Shown here piece after piece: positions 43,300 through 49,105 of a DNA stretch of 49,105 nt (position 1 is the first letter of the stretch; the number at the start of each line of letters is the position of its first letter). Source of the DNA: Chitinophagaceae bacterium (GTDB taxonomy: Bacteria; Bacteroidota; Bacteroidia; Chitinophagales; Chitinophagaceae); NCBI GenBank assembly GCA_016787135.1, contig JAEUVK010000080.1:1-49105 (forward strand), in the 5' to 3' direction. The notes below the pieces were generated by a model. That model ran no database searches. It was not told the DNA's origin and worked only from the letters and a program-made list of their open reading frames with translations. The translations under genes and the position numbers were made by a program.

Positions 43300-44877
43300 A
43301 TGCAAACAGGTTCATTAGTTGAATACGGGTCGAGACGGGTTATTATCACAATCACCTGTATCGTATGTGCATTGCTGGAGATCGTGGATACTACGATCGT
43401 AAATGTAGCGCTGACAGATATGAAAGGTAACCTTGGCGCTACCACATCTGAAATCGGGTGGGTAGTGACAGCTTATGCTATCGGGAATGTAATCGTGATA
43501 CCGATGACGAGTTTCTTTTCAACACAATTCGGGAGAAGAAATTATTTCGCTGCCTCTATAGTCATATTTACCATCTTTTCCTTTCTGTGCGGAAACGCAA
43601 CAGGTGTGTGGGAACTGGTAGCATTCCGTTTTATACAGGGATTAGGGGGAGGTGCTCTGCTGGCTACCTCACAAACCATCATTACAGAAAGTTATCCGCC
43701 GGAAAAGAGAAGTATGGCGCAGGCTATTTATGGTCTCGGTGTGATCATCGGTCCAACGCTTGGTCCGCCGTTAGGAGGTTATATCACTGATACTGCAGGG
43801 TGGCCTTATATTTTTTACATCAACATCCCCTTAGGTGTTATCGCCACTTTACTGACCCTTCAGTTCATCAAAAGCCCTAAGTATGCCGAAAAGAGCTCAG
43901 TGAATGATATCGACTGGATCGGTATTGCATTACTGGCTGCATTTGTCGGCTCCTTGCAATACATATTGGAGAGAGGCCAGGAAGATGACTGGTTCAACAG
44001 CGGCACGATCACCTTGCTAACAGCCGTAGCCTTATTCGGAGGTTTCCTTTTTATCTGGAGACAATTGACCTTCAGAAATCCTGTTGTACAATTAAAGGTT
44101 TTGAAAAATGGCAACCTGCGTGTAGGCACCATACTCTCGTTTATCATGGGATTTGGCCTGTACGGTTCTACATTCATCATTCCTTTATATGTGCAGGCCA
44201 CATTAGGCTGGACAGCCACACAGGCTGGTATGCTGATGATACCCGCGGCATTAATGACCGCTGTAATGATGCCGCTTATTGGTAAACTATTGCAACGGGG
44301 AATCCCCCAGCAATACCTCGTTGCAGGTGGTATGCTGATCTTTTTTGTTTTCTGCTTCTGGGGATATAAGATCATTACCCCTGATACCAGTAAGGATACT
44401 TTTTTCTGGATGCTGATCATGCGGGGCATCGGGCTGGGCATGCTGTTCATTCCTATTACAGCCCTGTCATTAAGTACATTAAAAGGAAGGCAAATAGCAG
44501 ATGGTGCTGCTTTCACAGGCATGATGCGGCAATTAGGAGGGTCTTTTGGCATCGCTGTCATCACCACGTTCATGGCACACCAGACAATGAACCATAGGGC
44601 TGATCTTGTCACAAAACTGGATATGAACAACCCTGCCGTGCAGGCAAGGGTAGAAGATTACCAGCATGCATTCATGGCCAGGGGACATGCGCCAAACATT
44701 GCCCTGGGGGAGGCTTATAAGGTAATGGATTATTCGGTCACCAAACAATCCATGGTTTTATCTTATATGGATGTGTTCCTGTACATCGGATTATTGTTTC
44801 TCGTATGTATTCCATTTGTACTGATGGTGAAAGGAAATAAAGGACCGAAAGCTGGTCCGGGTGAAGCTGTACATTGA
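43300..44877 (+). CDS. DHA2-family drug:proton antiporter, EmrB-like
   Basis: A 525-residue inner-membrane transporter with about 14 transmembrane helices. The family motif LEIVDTTIVNVAL is in the first helix. SEIGWVVTAYAIGNVIVIP, FIQGLGGGALLATSQTII and YGLGVIIGPTLGPPLGGYI (motif C) follow. It is the pump of a tripartite efflux system with the preceding adaptor and channel. A 131-base gap with no visible promoter separates it from the adaptor gene. The drugs exported cannot be told from sequence. Convergent with the rhodanese gene (10-base gap). Confidence 0.92.
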   Translation: MQTGSLVEYGSRRVIITITCIVCALLEIVDTTIVNVALTDMKGNLGATTSEIGWVVTAYAIGNVIVIPMTSFFSTQFGRRNYFAASIVIFTIFSFLCGNATGVWELVAFRFIQGLGGGALLATSQTIITESYPPEKRSMAQAIYGLGVIIGPTLGPPLGGYITDTAGWPYIFYINIPLGVIATLLTLQFIKSPKYAEKSSVNDIDWIGIALLAAFVGSLQYILERGQEDDWFNSGTITLLTAVALFGGFLFIWRQLTFRNPVVQLKVLKNGNLRVGTILSFIMGFGLYGSTFIIPLYVQATLGWTATQAGMLMIPAALMTAVMMPLIGKLLQRGIPQQYLVAGGMLIFFVFCFWGYKIITPDTSKDTFFWMLIMRGIGLGMLFIPITALSLSTLKGRQIADGAAFTGMMRQLGGSFGIAVITTFMAHQTMNHRADLVTKLDMNNPAVQARVEDYQHAFMARGHAPNIALGEAYKVMDYSVTKQSMVLSYMDVFLYIGLLFLVCIPFVLMVKGNKGPKAGPGEAVH

Positions 44878-44887
44878 TCGGGCCTGT

Positions 44888-46102
44888 TCATTTAATAAGA
44901 ATATCCTTACACCCGAAATTTTCCATATTGATGGTGTACCATTCCAGTCGTTGCAGGCCACCCATCAGCCAGGATATCCTGTAACCGTCCCTTGCCAGTA
45001 CATCTGCCAGTTCCAGACCGGCAATACCATTCAGTGACATTAGAACATATTCTTTGTTTTTATCAGGAAAAGCCTGCATAAAGGATCCGGCGCCTCTGTC
45101 TGCAAAGAAATTAACTGAGCCTTTCGCATTTTTATAATCATATTTGATCCCGCTGGTTGTCCGGGCGAAGAGGGTATCATGCCTCAGGTCTATTAATAAA
45201 GTACCATTATCATTTACTTTACTGCAATAGTTCGGAGCAGTTATAAATTCAATAACGTTTTTTTCCACCATGAACCGTTTCGTTCGTGCCACTAATCCTT
45301 TATTGCGGATGTATTCGTAGAAATAATAGTTATTACCCACCAGATAAGAAACCTCTTTCACTCCCTTTTTTACCAGCCAATCAGCCATCTCGGCAGCGCC
45401 ATTATTGACCATATTGAATAAAACAACAGGCTGCCCGTTGGCTCTTCTGACCTCATCCAAAACTTTCAGCGAATCCCCTGCATTAAAATATATGGCATCT
45501 TTGAACAAGGGGAAGTATTCATAGAAGGTAATAGTAGCCGTATCATAAAAGAAACGGGGTGTATTGGATATGCCGATCAGCAAGAGTTTTTTGCCTGCGA
45601 GAAGGTCAGCAGTGACCTGTGACGCTGAAATATTTTTGTAAGCACCGGATGTCTCATAAAATGAATTCTTATACGGAAATAACTCATCATAACGACGGAA
45701 CCATTCCGTCATTCCACCCTGCACATTATTTACATGAGTAAAACCGTTCTTTAATAAAATATTGGAAGCAGACCGGCTACGGTAGCTATGAGAACAGATA
45801 AGATAAATATCCTTGTCTTTATATGCAGCTAATTGCCTGATAGCCTCAGGATCTTGCTGCAGGTTTCGCAATTCAATATGAAGGGATCCTTTTAACCTCC
45901 CGATATTCGATTGCATTCCTCTTGAAGCCGAATCATAGAACTCGCCGTTAGTGCGCACATCCACGATCACCATATTACTATCTCCCTCTTGCTTTTTCTT
46001 CATCAGTGCAGGGAGGCTGATCTCGTTATATGTATTTTGCGCCATTACCGGCGGAGCCAATAAAAAAAAGGTGATGGCTATATGAACCGTTTGTTTTATC
46101 AT
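44888..46102 (-). CDS. Periplasmic protein with three rhodanese domains, one catalytic
   Basis: A 404-residue exported protein (signal peptide to about residue 22, FFLLAPPVMAQ). Domain 1 (about 25-140) is a standard rhodanese with VIVDVRTNGEF and the active-site loop CSHSYRS (C103), then NVQGGMTEW. Domain 2 (about 155-270) keeps the fold but has FNMVNNGAAE where the Cys loop should be. Domain 3 (about 280-395) begins LLIDLRHDTLF and has LMSLNGIAGLELA then LMGGLQRLEW, again lacking Cys. Rhodaneses carry persulfide sulfur. It is the last gene of a cluster with an AraC regulator and a copper-type TonB receptor. A link between sulfane sulfur and copper handling is inference. Confidence 0.82.
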   Translation of the reverse strand: MIKQTVHIAITFFLLAPPVMAQNTYNEISLPALMKKKQEGDSNMVIVDVRTNGEFYDSASRGMQSNIGRLKGSLHIELRNLQQDPEAIRQLAAYKDKDIYLICSHSYRSRSASNILLKNGFTHVNNVQGGMTEWFRRYDELFPYKNSFYETSGAYKNISASQVTADLLAGKKLLLIGISNTPRFFYDTATITFYEYFPLFKDAIYFNAGDSLKVLDEVRRANGQPVVLFNMVNNGAAEMADWLVKKGVKEVSYLVGNNYYFYEYIRNKGLVARTKRFMVEKNVIEFITAPNYCSKVNDNGTLLIDLRHDTLFARTTSGIKYDYKNAKGSVNFFADRGAGSFMQAFPDKNKEYVLMSLNGIAGLELADVLARDGYRISWLMGGLQRLEWYTINMENFGCKDILIK

Positions 46103-46136
46103 CTGAGCCTTTTTTCAAAGAAAGTAAATATCTGCT

Positions 46137-46988
46137 TTAAAAACTTGTACAATATTGACATTGGGACGAAAGGTAAGACTTCGGTGACGTACCGGTAATT
46201 CTCCGGAGCGACCGGTTGAGATGCGAAGCATCATAAAAACCCGACCGGCTGGCCGCATCCTGTACTTTATATCCCTGACGCAATAACTGTTTGGCGTGTT
46301 CCGTCTTTATGATCAGCAGGTAATCATAAGGCGACAAACCGGTATTCTTCTTAAAAAGACGAACCACATGAAAAGGATTAAGATTGACCAGCCCTGACAT
46401 TTGCTTCAACGAAATATCTTCTTTAAAATTTGAGTGAATAAAATCTACGAGGAGCTTTATTCTTGGATCGTACCGGGTTGCTATTTTGTCTTCTTCTTCT
46501 TCCGCAAACCTCTGCTGAAGCAGGTCACTCATGCAATCAAAAAAAAGTTCTTCCTGTTTAACAATCTCAGCATGGGATACCAGGGAATCAAATAACAGTT
46601 TCAGCTTTCCGGCGAGGGGCGATTGATCCACTAATACTTTTCTGAAATTATGTTCTGCTGTAAAAGGCAAACATAATACTTCAGCTACCTGTTGCAATGC
46701 CTTTCTATCAGGATACAAACTGAAGTAATGCAGTGGTGTATCAGCCACCGTGCTGCCTGTATGCACTTCCCCGGGGTTGATAAGAATAAGCTGATCATGG
46801 CTAGCTGTATAGTTCCGGCCATCACAATAAAAGCAGTCGGCGCCACTCAATACCAATTCTATCACATAATGATCATGAAAGTGGCGGGGAAAGTCGTGAT
46901 GTAAAAGCTTATAGCCTGCGAAATCTATATTGAAAAGATGTTCACTGCGCCAAAGAGAAAAATGAGTACCGGGTGTTGGGGCTTTCAC
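46137..46988 (-). CDS. AraC-family transcriptional regulator
   Basis: A 283-residue regulator. The N-terminal cupin-like sensor domain shows HHDFPRHFHDHYVIELVLSG and LILINPGEVHTG, typical of AraC sensor pockets. The C-terminal double helix-turn-helix contains ISLKQMSGLVNLNPFHVVRLFKKNTG and SGFYDASHLNRSLRRITGTSP. The tail ends CQYCTSF, a CxxC that could bind metal, but this is unproven. The start is GTG: the ATG one base earlier in another frame stops at once, and an in-frame TAA lies four codons upstream. It sits between the copper receptor and the rhodanese gene. Confidence 0.88.
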   Translation of the reverse strand: MKAPTPGTHFSLWRSEHLFNIDFAGYKLLHHDFPRHFHDHYVIELVLSGADCFYCDGRNYTASHDQLILINPGEVHTGSTVADTPLHYFSLYPDRKALQQVAEVLCLPFTAEHNFRKVLVDQSPLAGKLKLLFDSLVSHAEIVKQEELFFDCMSDLLQQRFAEEEEDKIATRYDPRIKLLVDFIHSNFKEDISLKQMSGLVNLNPFHVVRLFKKNTGLSPYDYLLIIKTEHAKQLLRQGYKVQDAASRSGFYDASHLNRSLRRITGTSPKSYLSSQCQYCTSF

Positions 46989-47011
46989 ATTAGTAAGTTA
47001 GTCAAAATAAA

Positions 47012-47057
47012 AAGCCTCATTTACCGCTGATAAAATACCACTATTTTATGCAGGCTT
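47012..47057 (-). terminator. Nested hairpin between the copper receptor and araC genes
   Basis: An inner perfect stem ATAAAATA (47030-47037)/TATTTTAT (47042-47049) with loop CCAC lies inside an outer stem AAGCCT (47012-47017)/AGGCTT (47052-47057). On the minus strand the outer stem is followed by TTTATTTTG. It overlaps the receptor stop codon and could terminate or attenuate readthrough into araC. Confidence 0.55.
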
Positions 47058-49066
47058 CAGAATTGAACTTTCAATTGCACATAGACATTTCTTCCCGGTC
47101 TTGCTATATTCCCCCAATCGAGATGTTCGCGATATTCTATGTCAAAAATATTTTCGATACCCGCCTGGATATCAAACCGGTTTTTAAAAATATTGGTACT
47201 ATACCCCACTCTGGCATGAACCAGGAAATAACCCTGCGTGGTATTCTCTCCTGCTTTTTCACTTACCTTCTTCTGAGGGAGTGCTGTTTCACATTCCAGT
47301 TGTCCTGAAATTCCTTTTGAAAGATAGCGGACCGACGATATGTTCTTAAATGGTGCAACAAAGGGCAGCGGTTCCTTTTCATGATCCCTGCCATGTGTAT
47401 AACGCAAAGTAGAAACGAGTTCTGTATGGGCTGCAGGGGATACTATTGCACTTGCCTCCAGCCCTGCAATAACTGCATGAGGTAAGTTGATATAAGATTT
47501 TACCCCTCTGGCGCCAATGGTCATCGTACTTAGTGAAACATCTTCGGCACCGAATATATAATCACCGATCCTGCAATAATAGCCGCTGACCTGCAGTCTT
47601 GCTGTTCCCGATTGATATGAACCCGACACCTCTGCCTGTAATGATCTTTCTGGCTTCAGATCTGTATTGCCAATATAGTCATAACCGTCATGCGCATTAA
47701 ATAGATAGAAGCCATACAGTTCGCTGGCAGAAGGTATCCGTTCCGAATAGGAAAGCCCTGCTGTTGCCCTGAACCTTCTGCCGGCTTTTCCTGACAATTG
47801 TACTGATAGGTTTTTCAGCAGATCAGTGCGGCCTGCTGTATTACCAACAATACTCACCTGGTCCTTGGCCTCCTGCGAAACAAGCTGACAGGAAACCATA
47901 TCTGCACGACCGGTCAATTGTATGTTTAATAAACTATCTACCGGTAGATTCCATAAAACCGATAGTCCCGCCTGGTTCTTCCGGTTGTCGGGCCAAGTCA
48001 GCATATACATCGGCAACTGACCCGTTTGATACATTGTCATCGAAGCTTGCAGGTAAGTAGCAGATGCGTCTGCCCTGAAAGATAATTTCTGGTTGCGCTT
48101 TAACCGTATGTTCCCTTCTGAATAAGCACCTGCTGTTTTACTCACGCCGGGCATATCCATGTGCATCGGTACAAAAGGACGACGGGTATCATCCATGGAG
48201 TGCCGGACCTGGTTAGCATAAACTTTCGTTTCCCATTTATACAAAAGCCTGTCGTTGTTTTCCCGGTTAATGCTTACAGAAGCGATCCTCGCCGCAGCAT
48301 AACCCACATCCATAGGCAATGCAGGATAGCCAATGTTCCATCCATCGTCAGCCAGAATATCTGCACTTAACGATGTATGGCGGTTATACTGGTATTTAGC
48401 AGCAAAAGAATAGTTCACTTTCCTGAACTGTGAGAAATCAATTTTAGTTCCACCGCCACTGCGATAGTTCTGATGATTGCGGTACGTACCGCTGGCCCTG
48501 AAAGCCCATTTCGCTGATGAATAATTCAACCTGGCTGATTCATAAAACCCTTTTGCCGCTGTCTGGTAACCGCTGCCGATAACACCAGTGATCTTTTTAT
48601 CATTCCTGAGATCAGGTTCGGCGATCTTCATATTGATTGTTCCGCCGATAGATGATCCGTTGAAAAATCCTGCAGTACTGGTCTGCACCTGCAGATTCGC
48701 TAAGTTGGCAGGTTCGATATAGATCGTAGCGGGATCCATTTTATCCGTACAGGCGCCGTGAATACGCATCCCACCTACCATTACATTGATCTGCCCTCCG
48801 GTGAATGACCGTATGGAAGGTTCCATACCATAAGGTCCCCGCCGTATCAATGACATTTCAGGTAAACGGCTGATGATATCTTCAAGTGTGGCTGCCTGGT
48901 TGGCCCTGAAAAAATTAACCAGCCGCTGGCTTTGGGATTTTTGTTTTCCGGCTACCGTTACCTCACTCAGCTCCACTATGCGTGAACTGTCCGTTTCAGG
49001 AACTGCCTGTGCAAATAGTGCCGGCACATAACTTATGACGATCAATGTGGCTATTATTCTTTTCAT
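47057..49066 (-). CDS. TonB-dependent copper receptor, OprC/NosA-like
   Basis: A 669-residue outer-membrane transporter. Signal peptide to about residue 20 (YVPALFAQ), plug from VELSEVTVAGKQK, and 22-strand barrel ending PGRNVYVQLKVQF. The plug has GACTDKMDPATIYIEP, giving C106xxxM110, which aligns by eye with the GCPNRMDPPTSY-like segment of NosA/OprC copper receptors. The barrel has VRHSMDD (H289xM291), matching the second ligand pair of the CxxxM-HxM site known in OprC, plus a nearby MHMDM stretch (301-305). This supports copper uptake. AraC and triple-rhodanese genes follow on the same strand. Confidence 0.82.
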   Translation of the reverse strand: MKRIIATLIVISYVPALFAQAVPETDSSRIVELSEVTVAGKQKSQSQRLVNFFRANQAATLEDIISRLPEMSLIRRGPYGMEPSIRSFTGGQINVMVGGMRIHGACTDKMDPATIYIEPANLANLQVQTSTAGFFNGSSIGGTINMKIAEPDLRNDKKITGVIGSGYQTAAKGFYESARLNYSSAKWAFRASGTYRNHQNYRSGGGTKIDFSQFRKVNYSFAAKYQYNRHTSLSADILADDGWNIGYPALPMDVGYAAARIASVSINRENNDRLLYKWETKVYANQVRHSMDDTRRPFVPMHMDMPGVSKTAGAYSEGNIRLKRNQKLSFRADASATYLQASMTMYQTGQLPMYMLTWPDNRKNQAGLSVLWNLPVDSLLNIQLTGRADMVSCQLVSQEAKDQVSIVGNTAGRTDLLKNLSVQLSGKAGRRFRATAGLSYSERIPSASELYGFYLFNAHDGYDYIGNTDLKPERSLQAEVSGSYQSGTARLQVSGYYCRIGDYIFGAEDVSLSTMTIGARGVKSYINLPHAVIAGLEASAIVSPAAHTELVSTLRYTHGRDHEKEPLPFVAPFKNISSVRYLSKGISGQLECETALPQKKVSEKAGENTTQGYFLVHARVGYSTNIFKNRFDIQAGIENIFDIEYREHLDWGNIARPGRNVYVQLKVQF

Positions 49067-49105
49067 GATGAAAAGTTGAAGACGGGCGGACCTGCTACTA
49101 TCCGC

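Noticed and set aside
43860..44630. 256-codon minus-strand frame
   Set aside because: Antisense to the well-supported EmrB-like transporter gene; it has no signal or recognisable domain.

Overview
The window looks like a chromosomal segment of a member of the Bacteroidota, most likely the family Chitinophagaceae or a close relative. The reasons are the promoters (TTTG, 19-20 bp, TAnnTTTG), a giant secreted protein with a type IX secretion C-terminal signal, two TonB-dependent receptors, a HmuY-type lipoprotein, the acpP-fabF-rnc cluster, and the ileS-dksA-like pair. Placement below phylum level is inference. There is no rRNA, tRNA, CRISPR array, integrase or transposase that I can see, and no gene-free stretch longer than 300 bases.

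Layout. 1-4516: start of a cysteine desulfurase (cut by the window edge), methylmalonyl-CoA epimerase, the acpP-fabF-rnc fatty acid/RNase III operon on the minus strand, an acetyltransferase and a YcxB-like membrane protein. 4678-10481: a collagen-like lipoprotein, an outer-membrane barrel, a TraR/DksA-like protein with a histone-H1-like tail, and ileS. 10581-15832: a Crp/Fnr regulator and a haem-acquisition operon (TonB receptor, HmuY, DUF6607). 16127-21759: a plus-strand run of secreted proteins: an unknown protein overlapping a formylglycine-generating-enzyme-like protein, an endonuclease/exonuclease/phosphatase-fold protein and a tricorn-like protease. 21817-29086: an unknown envelope protein, a possible 30-residue small protein, the 1629-residue type IX secreted adhesin-like protein, an M23 peptidase without signal peptide and a small hypothetical.

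29187-39951: housekeeping and stress genes: ruvB, an RprY-like response regulator, a GroES-like protein, a HerA/DUF853 ATPase, a putative lipoprotein with a caspase-like His/Cys pattern, recQ, a copper-type P-ATPase, tsaE and alanine dehydrogenase. 40108-44877: a drug-efflux operon (TetR, TolC, EmrA-like and EmrB-like) with two operator-like dyads lying exactly over its promoter. 44888-49066: a minus-strand copper module consisting of an OprC/NosA-type TonB copper receptor, an AraC regulator and a triple-rhodanese periplasmic protein.

The best leads for something not well described are the copper receptor/AraC/triple-rhodanese module; the clan-CD-like lipoprotein at 33214-34065; the unknown gene translationally overlapping a cysteine-complete FGE-like protein; and short arrays of degenerate 7-bp repeats, one of which lies inside the coding sequence of the essential ileS gene. 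None of these amounts to a proven new system from sequence alone.
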